Origin: Tetradesmus obliquus
Taxonomy: Eukaryota; Chlorophyta; Chlorophyceae; Sphaeropleales; Scenedesmaceae
Length of the DNA stretch: 64,000 bases
Reading direction: 5' to 3'
NCBI GenBank assembly: GCA_030272155.1
Contig: CP126193.1
Span: 2,108,001 to 2,172,000, forward strand
A program made the translations under genes and the position numbers. Below the pieces are notes generated by a model that saw nothing but the letters and a program-made list of their open reading frames with translations, ran no database searches and was not told where the DNA came from. Below are positions 33,454 to 45,383 of this stretch, piece after piece. Each line of letters starts with the position of its first letter. Position 1 is the stretch's first letter.

Positions 33454-35671
33454 CAAACAGCAGACAGCATCAGACACCAGGTGGACGGCTGGCACCAGGG
33501 TGTACATGCAGCCGCACACACATATACGACGGCGATCATTTCTGCAGGTGAGGCACAACAGCACGTTCAAGCACAGATACAAACTGTCACATATGTCTCA
33601 GCACGCACCTGGCGGCAGCTCCTTGACTGTCTCTTCTATGTCCAGGCCGCAGGGGCAGATGATGATCCAGTCGGGGTCAAGCGCCACCAGGTCATCATTC
33701 CACACGGGCCGGGAGGGGCCCGCGCCCTTGCCGTCCCTGCCAGGGGAGCGAAAGAGTTCACAAAAGATATATAACCAGGCACACAGGGGTTGGTAGTGTT
33801 GAGTGAGCAGCAGGCTCACTACTCGGTGTGTGCATGATGATGGAGTTGGTGCAGACGAGGCTGGCGTTGCAGGTGCATGCAGTTGTATGCAGGTGAACAT
33901 GCATAGAGGTAGCTGGCTGGCAGCTGCACTTGCTGCACCCTTTTTGGCCAACAGATCCGCTGGCCGCTGTGTGCTCAGCAGTCTGTCCTCATGACAGCCG
34001 CACCTTGGTGGGTTCAGTGGGTGCTGGCCGCCTGCACACACAGTAGCACAAACACAGACACGCTGATTGAGATATGCTTGGCTGGCTGCTGTGCGTGGGA
34101 ATACTTGAAGTTGCTTCAAACCAGCATATGCTTTTCCAGTGCGTCTCAAGGCTGCCTGGCCAGCAGCATGTCTTGCTCAAAGTGCGTGCTGTTGACGAGG
34201 CGATAGCAACAACTGTCAGCACTGCAGGTCAGCGTGACAGGCCGAGCAGCTGCACAGCATTATCCAAGGTCATCATCACCACGGGGCCAGCTCCGCATGC
34301 AGACACAGCCGACCAGCTCAGTAGATTGTTGTAGAACCAGCACCCGTTGCTAACAGCTGTGACAACAGCACACCCCTCACCCACCTGCCATGTGTATCAG
34401 CTGTGGCGTCCAGTGCCCGCCAGGGAACAGTGGCTCAAACCACTCCAGGAAAGCCACCACAGGCGCTGCCACTGCCGGCTGCCGCGCCACAAACGACAGC
34501 GCAGCCTCCACACGGCCGCACAGCGCCGCTACTGCTGCTGCTGCTTGGGCTTGTAGCCCCAGCGCCTCTCCAACCACTAGAGCATCTTGCAGCACATCTT
34601 CAATGTTAAAGGGGTTGAGGGAGATTATGCGTGGGGCTGCTGCTGCTGCTGTGCCGTTGCTGCTGCTGCTGCTGCTGATCTGCATCTCCTGCACGACTTG
34701 TTCGACTAGCCGCAGGTCCACGCTGCAAACAGGCAGACACAGAGGACCAGCAGCAGCAGAAGGCACAGAGAACACCAGGAAGGATATCAGCATGCCATAT
34801 GCGGCAGACATATAACTACAAGCTTGGACTGGTCACGCACGATGCTGCACTACTGAGCGTGGCAGCAGCTACTGCAGCTCAATGCTGAGGTGCAGCAAGG
34901 ATACTCGAGGTCCCCCACCAACAGCAAAAGGCTCAGCAGGGGGGCACCAAGGCATGCGGTGTTCGCTGTAGCGTCAACAGACTGACCTGCAGACGCTGCA
35001 GAGGGACTGCGTGACGATGACGTCTGGCGCAAGCGACTTGAGCACATCAGCAAAAATGTAGTAGAGGCCATCACCTGGTGCAGGGCAGCAGCAGCGGCAC
35101 AGCAGCTTGTCACAGCTGGCAGCACATGCAGCAGTTACATCAGCTGGTTGCATACAACAGTGTTCTTATGCATGCTAGCAGTGCTAGATGTTGCCCACTG
35201 CGCAGTCAGGTGCCGCTTTGACAAGCCGCGTTCAGTAAAAAAGTTTGCCAATAGTTTCTTCCATTGGCGTCGCTGCACCTGTTGTGAGGGTGGCTGTGAC
35301 TGCATCATTCATTTGTTGGCAGCTCTCAAACTTGTTCTTGGCTGCAGTGAGTATGGGCCTGTCCTTGATGGCAGCAGGGTAGTCACACCTGCAGAGCAGC
35401 ACAAAGCACAGCTTGATGACATGCCTCACGGGAACAGTGCAGTGTGCAAGGCTGGCTATCCCTCAGAACAGAATCCATGGTGGCAGCAACAGCAGCCCAG
35501 CAGCAGCAGCAGCAGCAACAGCAGCAGATGTGCGGTGACAGCAGCCTTGCATTGGGCAGAGACAGCACCAAATTGAGCTACTCACTCGTGGCTCCTGCCC
35601 ACCAGCATGTCTGTGCCTCCAACGAGGCAAACAAGCTCTGTGGCAGAGGGAAGCAGGGACACGACCTTCAT
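32786..35671 (-). CDS. Periplasmic-binding-protein-like (BtuF/TroA fold) protein
   Basis: Resembles bacterial vitamin B12/iron-chelate binding proteins (Pfam PBP type 2), a fold also found as stand-alone proteins in algae and plants; the ligand is unknown. Eight exons: 35671-35586, 35388-35279, 35074-34987, 34722-34385, 34031-34004, 33736-33609, 33415-33326 and 33054-32786, phases matching, 378 residues. The start MKVVSLLPSATELVCLVG and GRSHECDYPAAI are the hallmark of the family's first lobe. LAPDVIVTQSLCSVC, FLEWFEPLFPGGHWTPQL, GGQHPLNPP, LDPDWIIICPCGLDIEE and VALVDGNQMFNRPGPRLVD follow in the expected order. No signal peptide precedes the first strand, so it is probably intracellular. The donor after 33326 would be GC rather than GT. 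A Ser/Ala insert sits at the fourth exon. Confidence 0.85.
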
Positions 35672-36017
35672 CTTGGCTATCCTTGAAGGTCAATGCCTCG
35701 TTGACCCAGAAAGACAATTTATGAGATGTATATTGCCGAGTTATCTCTGACAGAAATCGCTCTTCAGAGTTCAGGGCAATCTGTTTGGGTGGTAAGGCAA
35801 CACATGCAGCCGATGGCTGCTGTCGACGCTTGTCGGGCAACGCTGCACGCACTAAAAGTTTTAGAATGCTTGGCACTCCACACCGCACGTTTTTAGTCTA
35901 ACAAAAGCCCTGCTGTAACAATGTGACACCTTACAAACTTGAAACAACCCTACTTTCTGACGCTGGGCCTGGCTGAACCAGGCTAGCTCGCGTGCAGGCG
36001 CTACGCCGTCATCCTCA
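35672..36017. other. Short spacer upstream of the BtuF-like gene
   Basis: A minus-strand frame (from 35888) overlaps the proposed start of the BtuF-like gene in another phase and could be 5' UTR or an unplaced first exon. No other feature is seen. Confidence 0.35.
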
Positions 36018-36310
36018 TCACGCCCCATACTTGAGTGCCCTGCCGAGCTTGTACGCTACTTCAGGCAACAGCCTGTCAGCCAGCAACCCCAGCACACCGC
36101 TGCTGCTGCAGCACTCTGCCAGACTAAAGCGGTTGCAGCCGTCCCGCCGGATCACCCCAGGCAACCGCCGCATGCACAGCAGCGGCCGCCTTGCATCAAC
36201 AGCTATCGCTTCACCGCCTAGCTGCTGCCAGCTCTGCAGAGGCCGTAGCACAGGCCGGCCTGCAGGCAGCAAAACAACTGCAGCTCCCTGTGCTGCTGTT
36301 CCTGCTAGAC

Positions 36311-36341
<31 letters not shown>

Positions 36342-37668
36342 TTCCTGCTGGCCGTGCGTGTCTTTCTGCTGTGCTGCACCGCTGGGAAGCTCTGGTACAG
36401 GAACACCACCAGCTGCCTGCAGGAGTGGCACTGCTGCTGGCAGTGGGCCTGCTGCGCCCGGCGTTGCCACCACAGTCAGCAGCACCGTATCTTTGAATGC
36501 GCTGCTGTTGTTGAGATAGCGCAGCGTGCGGTCCAGCCACGCTAGCAGCTCCACTGCTGCTGCTACTGGGTGCGGCTCCTGCAAGTGCTGCTGCTGCTGG
36601 TCCTGAGGCCCTTGCTGCTGCTGCTGCTGCTGCTCAGTGCTGCTGCTGCTGCTGCTGGCGGCATCCAGGTGCAGCACCACCATATCCAAGCCAGCATCAG
36701 CCTGCTGCAGGCCTGCAACCATGCGTGGCAACAGGTGAGGAGAAGGAGAAGGAAAATTGTTCAGCTGGAAGAAAGGAGTCGAGTTTGAAGCAGAGCCTTT
36801 ACATGTGTATGGGTGACGTGCAGGATGGTGTGGCGGGAAGTGAAAGCTGCCCTGCTGCGCCGCCCTGCTGTCATGCTGCAAGTGTACACTATATCCTGAG
36901 AGCAGCAACAAATCAACCTACTGGACAAGCTCTGCCTGCTCAAAGCACGCAAAGAAGGTTCAGCTGGAAGGCAACATAGAGCTGCAACCAGCCATTTGAA
37001 GCTACTGCGCACACTCGTCGCACCAGGCACAGCAGCTGCATAATGTCAGCACAGCACAGCTGCACTGTTCTTTACAACAACTCACCTAGCTCTAGCAGGA
37101 TCCTCCTTGCTGCCTCTGCTGGATCAGGCAGCTGGGCCCCTCCCGCTGCTGCTGCTGCTGCTGCTGTCCTGCCGTGCCGCTGCCTCACTCCACTCCCTCC
37201 TGCAAGCACTGCAGGCAGCCCTTCCGCTGCAGCACCCTCAGCTGCTGCTGCTGCTGCTGCTTCATCTGCTTGGTCTGCTTCAAGTGCATTGCTGGCGCTG
37301 AGGCCACAAGCTGCTGCCAGCTCAGCTGCTGCGCTGCTGTTTGATGCAAAACTGGCCTGCATGCCTTTGAACCTGCAGCGGCAGCAAAGGCGTAGACGGT
37401 CATGCCATGTCATGCAAAATACCTGCGCCTGCAGCAGCCGCTGCTGGTGCTGCTGCTGCTGCTGCTGGTGATGCTGCTGCTGATGGCAGGTGTCTTGTAA
37501 TGGCATAGTGGAAAATGCAGCTACCACCGTGCTGTCGCGAGCACTGTGCCTGGCATGCACGGGTCCACAGACAGCCATGGCGAGACTGTTGCTGTGCAAG
37601 CAAATGCAGGGTCCATTGATGATTGTCACTGGCACAATATGCAGCATTTGCTCTAAAGTGATATTAGT

Positions 37669-37720
<52 letters not shown>

Positions 37721-38613
37721 ACTTATCAGCTAGGCTTCCAGGCGGATTGCTCTGCTCAAACTCCTGCGGGACAGCACAGCGCCATACACCACAATAGAAC
37801 CAGCAGCAGCGTTGAATGACAGAGGGCCGACGTCAAGGACATGTTGCCAAACCACTGGTGCCGCAGAAATGCTGCAGGCTGCAGGAATGCTGCAGGCCGC
37901 AGGAATGCTGCAGGCTGCAGCAGCTAGATGGTGTCCGGCATGGATGATGTGTTGCAGTGTGCCAGCAATGTACTGCTGCATGTGCTGTGCAGCAGATCCA
38001 GGCTGTTGCTGTTTGGGTGCTGCAGGCTGGCGTTTTACACGGCTGGCCAGCTCACCTTGTATACGTTGAGCAGCTGCGCCAGCTCCGCGCAGCAGTCTGC
38101 AGCACATGTTTGAAACAGCATCAGCAAGGCACACTTTCAGCTGTGCTCAAACAGAGCACAGCACAGCAGGCATGGCAATACTTGCTAGCTTTCTGTGGAT
38201 GTATAACTACCCAGCAACCTGCCACAAACGTGCATACGGCAAGCAGCTGCACAGCCGTCTCATTTGTGGAACCTGCATTCTTTCTGCAACCCCTTCGCAC
38301 CTGCTGCGCTTGATTCCCGCACAGTAAGCAGGCACAGGTTGCCCTGCGCTGTTGCTCGGTTCAGGTGTGGCAGGTTGCAGCTATCTAGCAGGGTTGATGG
38401 TCCAAATGACCCCCGCTGCTGCTGCTGCTGCTGCTGCTGTGGGTGTGCAAGCAGCACGCCTGACAGCACAAACATGAGGCATTTTGGGGGTGGCTCTTGC
38501 TTGGCGGCTGCCTCGTTTGCTGCTGACGTGGAGGAAGCTATATCAGTGGTCACTGGCTGCTGTACACAGTCCAGGCAGTCGCAAAATACGATACGCTGCC
38601 TTTGCTGAGGCAT
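36018..38613 (-). CDS. 458-residue protein, possibly alkaline-phosphatase superfamily
   Basis: Five exons with consistent phases: 38613-38301, 38096-38056, 37763-37723, 37372-37086 and 36712-36018. The protein starts MPQQRQRIVFCDCLDC and includes KCLMFVLSGVLLAHP, STLLDSCNLPHLNRATAQGN, AELAQLLNVYKEFEQ, LDMVVLHLDA, LAWLDRTLRYLNNSS, DTVLLTVV, and an end with LLADRLLPEVAYKLGRALKY. The pattern (buried strand plus PHLNR block; LHLDA; WLD helix; TVLLTVV strand) resembles AlkP/cofactor-independent phosphoglycerate-mutase-like proteins of plants. However, the metal ligands are not all evident, so activity is doubtful. Gln/Ser runs coded by CAG repeats interrupt it at about residues 55-65 and in the last exon. 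I am confident in the gene, less so in the family. Confidence 0.6.
37668..37719. repeat. CTG microsatellite
   Basis: A nearly pure CTG run of about 50 bp lies immediately inside the intron after the donor at 37722 of the preceding gene. On that gene's sense strand it reads CAG. Confidence 0.95.
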
Positions 38614-39038
38614 CCTGCACTGGTGCTGCTGTTGTTGCTCAGGCTGGCAGTACTGTTCCTGCCTGTGATCCTTGCTGTATCAGTCGTGACGCAAGAACCG
38701 GATGTTACGTCGCAAACAAATTGTTTTGACACGGCTGTGGCGTCGATCGGCTGCGAAGAGGACAGATCACAGCAGGTCAAGGAGCAGGTCGGAAGCCAGT
38801 GCTCTTGCTCCTTGCTGTTACTGGTGTGTGGTTAGTTAATACGTTTACAAGATTTAATTCCTTAAGTAAGTTTGATGGGTACCATCGGTCGTCAGCCTGG
38901 CGGAAACCTGTGTGTAACACTTCGACTGTTGTCTGTTCTTCTTCATCAGCAGAACGAACCGTCTTTACTGTCTCCCCTTGGCTGCTCCTCCACCATTGCA
39001 TTACTGGCGTAATAGTAAGCAGCTCGTAACCAATTACT
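38614..39038. promoter_or_regulatory. Divergent promoter region between the 458-residue gene and the GNAT gene
   Basis: About 425 bp separate two start codons on opposite strands. This is a compact candidate bidirectional promoter. No specific element is recognised. Confidence 0.45.
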
Positions 39039-40647
39039 ATGGGTCCTGCCACAGAATCTTCGTCTGGTCTGCAGCAGCAGCCACACCATGCCTGCAGCAT
39101 TCACCGCTGGCAGGCAGGCACCACACCAAGCAAGCAGCCACGCCATCACACCACTCTTGATGCATACCCTTTGCTTGCAAACTCTGAGCAGCACTTGCAG
39201 CAAATAGAGAAGCTGGAGAAGCAGCTGTTTGCCAAGAGTGACGGCTGGCGAGGTAGGCTGCAGCACAGCACAACTGGCAGCCGTGACTGTTGCGCAATTA
39301 GAGCAGCACAGGCAGCTTGCTGTCGGATACTACATTGCAGGCGCATGATATCATTCACCATTTGAGCTAAGACAGCCAAGACTCACAGTATGCGTAAGCT
39401 GCATGCACGGCGCACCTGAGTGCAAAGGGACTGCTCTTCTGGCTGGCGGAGGCATGTAGCACCAAGCAGCTGAGCATCTCAACCTTCTCTTGTGTGCCCC
39501 TCATCATTACCCACATCCTTGCAGGAAATGTGTTTACACAGGAGCTGAGCAAGCGGAACACTTTCCTGCTGTATGCACTGAGCGCAGCAGGTCATGCCCG
39601 CAATGAAGACAGTGAGGGCAAGGTACGCTTTTTTGTCCTGATGCAATGCAGAACCAGGAAACTTGACAGCCAATCAAAAACAGCTCACAGCGACAAGTGC
39701 CTATGTTCTGCTGCAGAACGGCTGCTCATCTGGTGCAAGCCGTCTTGTCTTCTTCTAACTCTTCTGTCTGGCGCGTGTTGCAGGTACATGGAACTGCCAC
39801 AGCTTCAAGGCAACACCAGCAGACTTGTCAGCAACAGCCAGCACAAAAGCAGACCGCCAACAATCCCCCGCCGCTGCCGCCGCAGCAGCAAACAGTGTTA
39901 GGCTACATCATTGTGCAAGTCAACAGCGTCACAGCGCATGTCAACAAGCTGGCAGTGGTGCCACAAGCGCAACGGCGAGGCATAGGGGCTGCACTGTTAA
40001 GGGTGAGAGCCAAACCCTTGCACCAACATGCTGATGATGGTTGTGTTGAATCTTGCAGTAGATGTACAATGCATGCACAGCGCGGTGCTTCCTTGCTCCA
40101 GCCCCTTGCCCCGTGGGGCCTGGCAGCGGACAAGGCACCGCACAGCAGCGGCAGCAGCCGCCCGGGCTCACTTACTCGCGGTTGACCCATCCCGCGCAAC
40201 CCTGAGTCATTCACCCCTGGACAACCCTGTTCCTGCCTTTGTCAAGCTTCAGCTGTTGACCTGAGTGCAAGCGATTTTGTAAAGGTGGCTTAGCGGACGT
40301 CTCTGTTGCTTCGCAGGCAACCTGCGCTGCATGAGCGCCGTGTGCTGTGCTCCACGCTGCCTCACAAAGCTTCCTATCTGCTGCTGCCTGCGCTGCATTT
40401 TGTTGAAGCGCAGGCTGCCCTGCAGATTGCGTTGCACGAGCGACGGGTGCTGTGTTCCACGCTTCATGTGGACGCCAGCAACGCGCCCGCCATCGCTTTG
40501 TATTTCAAGGCGGGCTTTGATAAGGACGGCGTCATTTCTGACTACTATGGGCCAGGCAAGCCTGCGCTGAAGCTGCTGGCGAGTTTGCAGGACTCACCCG
40601 CTGTGGCAGCGTTTGTGGGCACAGGTTCGGCAGATGCGGCGGCTTGA
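39039..40647 (+). CDS. GNAT-family N-acetyltransferase
   Basis: Transfers an acetyl group from acetyl-CoA, probably to a protein N-terminus or small amine; the substrate is not predictable. Exons 39039-39252, 39525-39622, 39784-40002 and 40426-40647 join in frame to give 250 residues. The core shows the GNAT order: EKLEKQLFAKSDGW (alpha1), LGYIIVQVNSVTAHVNKLAV (beta4), VPQAQRRGIGAALL (the Q/RxxGxG/A acetyl-CoA loop), then LHVDASNAPAIALYFKAGF (the Asn and Tyr-Phe-GF end typical of the family). The third exon begins with a Gln/Pro-rich linker. The start at 39039 is the first Met after the likely promoter and could be later. The final codons are the source of an 82-bp tandem repeat downstream. 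Confidence 0.82.
40078..40223 (-). mobile_element. Dispersed repeat family 2, copy B (GNAT intron)
   Basis: Reverse complement of the 23499-23644 segment, matching along its whole length with scattered single-base differences. It lies in the last GNAT intron. Both copies end abruptly at the same points, as expected for a discrete element. Confidence 0.75.
40316..40370 (+). repeat. Echo of the last GNAT exon
   Basis: The segment encoding LHERRVLCSTL after the acceptor at 40425 also occurs about 110 bp upstream (LHERRVLCSTLP) behind its own CAG acceptor. The peptide is identical over 11 residues; the flanks differ. Confidence 0.85.
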
Positions 40648-40925
40648 AACAGTGAAACATGGCTAGGTGGCATAAGCTGCAGCTGTGGCAGCGTTTGTGG
40701 GCACAGGTTTGGCAGATGCGGCTGTTTGAAACAATGGAACAAGGCTAGGTGGCATAAGCTGCAGCTGTGGCAGCGTTTGTGGGCACAGGTTTGGCAGATG
40801 CGGCTGTTTGAAACAATGGAACAAGGCTAGGTGGCATAAGCTGCAGCTGTGGCAGCCTTTGTGGGCACAGTTGCGGCAGATGCGGCGGCTTGACAGAAAG
40901 CGACCTGATAAGCTGGCATCAGCTG
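40601..40925 (+). repeat. 82-bp tandem repeat seeded by the GNAT stop region
   Basis: Units start with CTGTGGCAGC at 40601, 40683, 40765 and 40847, an 82-bp period. The first unit contains the last codons and stop of the GNAT gene (AAFVGTGSADAAA, stop). The next two are nearly identical to each other. The fourth and the sequence after it (to about 41000) decay. Confidence 0.92.
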
Positions 40926-42941
40926 CAGATGCGGCAGACGCGGTGTCTTGATGCAATGCGCTTCGACAAGCTGGCATAAGCTGCAGATGCAGCAGATGCA
41001 GCAGATGCGGCGGCATGGCACAATGGGATCTGGCCAGGTGGAGGCAGCTCTTAGGGTGTTGCTGGCGGCTGGTAGCCCAGTGCGTGCTGCACAGTACAAC
41101 CACAACTGCACCTGCGCTGAGCGCTGCCAGCAGGTGCGTGAATACTTTCAGCATGCAGCGGGGTTGAAGCTGCATGATGCAGTGTGACGTGGGCATGCCT
41201 GCCATAGGTTGCGTCTGTAGCAGCTGCCATCAGTGATAGCCAAGCGACAGTGCACGATGAGCTGTGAGCTGTGCTGAAGCCAATGGCAAGGGACGTGATT
41301 GGAGAGTTATGTGTGGCGTTTGGCCAGGCCTGCAACCACTGCGGCACAGTAGGCTAGCCTGCGCTTCTTATTCCTGAGATTAACAACTCTTGCACTGATC
41401 CAGAGCACTACCAGTGCTAGGTAAGATGCTGATGTGGGCTCTGCACAAACCACGCCATGACAGTGCTGTCTCCATTCTCAATTGATTGCTCACACAGCAC
41501 TTTTGGTTGCTGCCTTGCAGACTACAGACAACCCAAACCCACTGCAGCGACAGCACTGGAGTCAGATGGCACGCACATGGCAGCAGATCTCACCGGAGTG
41601 CAGCTGCACCCTTCATCTGGCTTGGTTTATGCGCTCGGCACAGCACTAACAGAAGCCGCCAGCATCAGCGGAGAGAGTGCCTGGTGCACTGTTGCAGCGC
41701 TGCAGCTGATGATGCATCAGCTGGGCACTCGCCTGGAGTGGCGTGGGTGAATCAACTTGGTGGCTTTCATCATCATGATGTTACCATCTGAGCCACATCG
41801 ACATGCTAAGATCTCAGCAAAATGTTGGGGATACCATGCAGGCAGGCGCCACTTGCATAAGAGTGCGCATACAGTTCATATGCATTTTTGTTTCAACCCT
41901 GGCGGCTCATACAATGCCCTGGAAGGACATGCCACTGCAAGCAAAGCAAAGAGGCACCATTGCCTTCTTGATGCAGTATATGCTGTCAATGCCCCAGCAG
42001 TTGTAGACAGTACATATACGCACACGGCACCATGGGGGCCAATCGTATATGCACTCCTTCAATGATATAGATGACGGCCGAGCCACGACGCAAGCATCAT
42101 GGGCTGACCCCAGCCTTGTTTGGCTCCTTCAAGGAGCCAAGTTGGCCGGTGGGCTCATGGCCCTGCTTTCAAAGTTGGTACATGGTAACCGGCAATACAT
42201 TGAGCCAAAGTGAGTACTCAACCCTTACCAGCAAGTATGTTCAAACCATTTGTTCTGAAGCACATGTACACCAGGTGTACACACACTCCTACCCAAAAGC
42301 CACTGGCAGATGGCAGCTGTAGATAATCAACGCACCAGCCTCGCACACGGCTCAGGTGCCACACAGTGCAGGCGCTGAGATGCAGCACCGTGTTGAACCC
42401 CAACAATCAACAGTCGACAGCATGGGCATGTGGCAGCTTGCAGGCAACGCTCCGCGACCTCAAGCAAAAGCCTTTGGAGATGAGTCAGATGCTGACAGCC
42501 TTCATAATCGTTTGCCAACTGCTAGCAGCCTTGTAGCCTTGTCCTGTAGGATAATAAGCACAGCACGCTACGTGGAAGCTACAACACCTGAACTAAATAT
42601 CCGGGCGTCCGGGCACAGCTGCTGTCATGATGGTGCAAGCAGCTCTGGACGTGGTTGCTGCTCAAGCTGGCTCTGCTGCTGTTGCTGCTGCTGGTCCGCC
42701 GCCAAAGATGTGCTGGTTCTGCTTCAACCTGCAGCATGAACGGGCGGCAAGCGTAGGTCAAAATGGTGTCAGGGCTACTAAAGGAGGCATGGTCACGCCT
42801 GTATCTTTTACACAGCAGAAGCAACATGCATGTAATTCTTTGGCAGTAGTGGCAAGCAATGCCAACGATGCCTGATGGTACCTCAGCAAGGACACCCACA
42901 CCACTTTTTTTTTTGAGAAGATCAAAAGGCATCTTGACCCC

Positions 42942-42981
<40 letters not shown>

Positions 42982-43027
42982 TGAGAACGACACCAACATC
43001 TGCTGTTGCTGATGATAACGATGATGC
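40926..43027. other. 2.1-kb stretch without a recognised gene
   Basis: Plus-strand frames at 41039-41187, 41457-41750 (97 codons, ending LGTRLEWRG) and 42612-42770 could be exons. The last contains PPPKMCWFCFN followed by a GTAGGT donor; a CWFC pair occurs in CWF19-type proteins, but the neighbouring residues do not fit well. No consistent gene model could be built. A CTG run lies at 42951-42980. Confidence 0.35.
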
Positions 43028-44479
43028 TCACCACTTGGGGCTGTACTCTATGTCCAGTGCATCCAGCTTGGCAGCCATGATGAAGTCAAACATGGTCAAG
43101 CCTCCGACTGCATGCGTGCACAGCACCACCTGCAGCAAACACCGCATTGAACAGAGCCAGACAGAGCCAGCAGAACACGGCAGGCCGACGCGGTGCAGTG
43201 CAGAGAGCTGTACGTGAGCAGCGGCATGGTGCATGGGCTCCCTTGGTGTTTGCTTTGATATGGTGCAGCTGCTCATGCCGCCATGTGTTGGTGACAGCTG
43301 GCGCTACTATGCACACTGACAGACGCACTCCTGCTAGCACTATCGCCGTCACAGAGAGTTCCAACTACAACTGCCATACACATGGGACAAGGCTTGTCGC
43401 TGAATCATGCGCCATGCAACAACATACGCTGCACGCATGCCATGCGCAGCAGCAGCAGCAGCAGCCGCACCTGCACGTCCCTGTAGTTGGTCAGGTGCAG
43501 GTCTGGGTGGTGACCCTCAGCCTCCGCAACCTCTGCCACCTGGTTGAAGAACCTCACGGCTGCAGCAGCAACATGAATACAGGAATGCAGCAGTACGGCG
43601 GCTTAGTGGACAGCAAAGATTGGTAGAGCTGCTGAGCTGCTGATGCCAGTGCCGCTTCAGCTGGTGTTGCTGCTGCTGCTGTTGAACATAGAATTGGCAT
43701 CAGGCTGCGCAGCATGTTCTTTGCGTCACAGAGGAGGATGCGCATCACAATAGGTTCACAACGTGGCATACTGCTGGTGGCCATGCACTGCCTCTACAAA
43801 TGCAAGCATGACAGCTGTATACTTGCTGCTGGCCCCACTTCTGCTGCTGCTGCTGTTGCTGCTGTCCCAGCCCTAAACTCTGCTCCCCATCCCCGCCGCA
43901 CCTGCCACAAAGTTTTTGGCCACGAAGCGCCTGCTGATGGAGGCCTGGTCTGCTGACAGCTGCCAGGCAGGCAGTGCAGCCATGTACTGAGGCAGCTGCT
44001 CACTAGGCACGGTAGGTGTGTCGCTGGTAGAATGTAACAGGTGCAGCATGTGGTGCAGCAGCCAGCAGCAACAGCAGCACGTTGTGTGTCAGCAGCTGCA
44101 GCAGGTTCTGGGTTATTTGGGCCCAGTAGCATGCTCTTGCTTGCATTGACACAGTACGTGCAAGGATACCTAGCGTACTGGTGCGGCACAGCTGAACTCT
44201 GGAAGCATACTAACACCCTAATGGCACCGTTGTCACAGCATGATACCACTGCTGCAACAGCTCTTGTAAGTTGAGCAATGCTCCAGCAGCTTTGCGTGAT
44301 GTGTGCACCCACCTGCTGCATCCACCCAGCAAGCTGCAGCTCTGCCCCCGCAGCTCTTCAGCACTGGCTGCCATGCTCTTGATGCTGCACAAACGTATTG
44401 GGCGCTGGCTAGTCCTCTTTGCCAAGCGGCCTACTGCTGCTGCCTGCCTTGCTGCAGTGCTGCCTACAGTCAGGAGCAT
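43028..44479 (-). CDS. Pterin-4a-carbinolamine dehydratase, organellar
   Basis: Dehydrates 4a-hydroxytetrahydrobiopterin, or an equivalent pterin/folate carbinolamine, regenerating the cofactor used by aromatic amino-acid hydroxylases. Exons 44479-44313, 44002-43902, 43559-43471 and 43129-43028 join to 152 residues. The N-terminus (MLLTVGSTAARQAAAVGRL, then Arg/Ser-rich) looks like a mitochondrial or plastid presequence. The catalytic core is textbook: FFNQVAEVAEAEGHHPDLHL followed by TNYRDVQV, then THAVGGLTMFDFIMAAKLD and the end YSPKW. The EGHHPDL histidines and the Asp are all present. Length after presequence removal (~105 residues) matches the family. The gene is in divergent orientation to the SRPBCC gene. 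Confidence 0.93.
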
Positions 44480-45383
44480 CCGTCCTCGTCAGCACACTGT
44501 TATCACAGCAGCAGGCAGCAGGGCGTGTTCTGTGGCTTAGCGTGGACAAAGATGGTGAGGATCATACACTGTGAAGCTGATTAGCTACTTTGACTGCTCG
44601 TAAAAGCTGGCAATAGTGAATGCACGTCAGCAGCACCCCTAACGCATGTGACTTGTCATAAGCCAACCAACTGACAGGATGGCTTATATTTTCTCTGCCA
44701 GTGCGTGCAGTATGTTTTCCAAGATATCATAATTTTTGTACTCACGTGTGCCGGCGCATAATCAAGTGGCAGGTTGCTCGCACGGACCAAGAAAGCCTTC
44801 CTGCAGCTGCGTAGTAGCAGGTGATCAGGGCTACCACATATCAAGGTTTCAACTTGATCGAAACGACTGCCCTGTTTGACCGAACACCCTGCTTTCGGGA
44901 GTAGTGACGCAGGAGCAGGAGCTCGGCTACGCGATGCAGGTGGGCTGTTGATGGGTTGTCCCTATTCGATCTCCAAACTCGTGGTGTTTGTACTGAGCTG
45001 TTGTTTCATACAAGTGCATGCTGCCTACGTGTCAGCTTCAATGACCTGTTTCTGACGTCCGCACCACGCAACAGCAGCACTGCTGGCTGTCTGTCCAGTG
45101 GCAGGCATAGCCTTATCGGTCCATCATATCGCATAACATGGCTCAACAGCGGTCACAGGCCACACCCATGTGACAACAGCAGCTGAAAGTCATGTGGGCA
45201 TATGCTGAAAGCTGCAGCCAGGGTTTGCAGCTGCAGCCACCTTCATTGCTACCAGCAGCACCGCACTCACTCTCCTGCAAGCGCCCACCAACCATTTCCA
45301 ACCTCACCTTACCTGTCTTGAATTGTCTGCACATCACTGAATCCTGTAAACACCAACGACAACAGCAGCAGCAGGATGTGCAG
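44480..45383. promoter_or_regulatory. Divergent region between PCD gene and SRPBCC gene
   Basis: Should hold the PCD promoter and the first exon(s) of the SRPBCC gene. A plus-strand frame ending TQEQELGYAMQ at a GTGGGC donor (about 44900-44940) is a possible exon but has no in-frame Met. Confidence 0.35.

Noticed and set aside
42612..42770. Exon of a CWF19-like splicing factor (CWFC motif)
   Set aside because: Only four residues match and the following residues differ from the family; no further exons were found.
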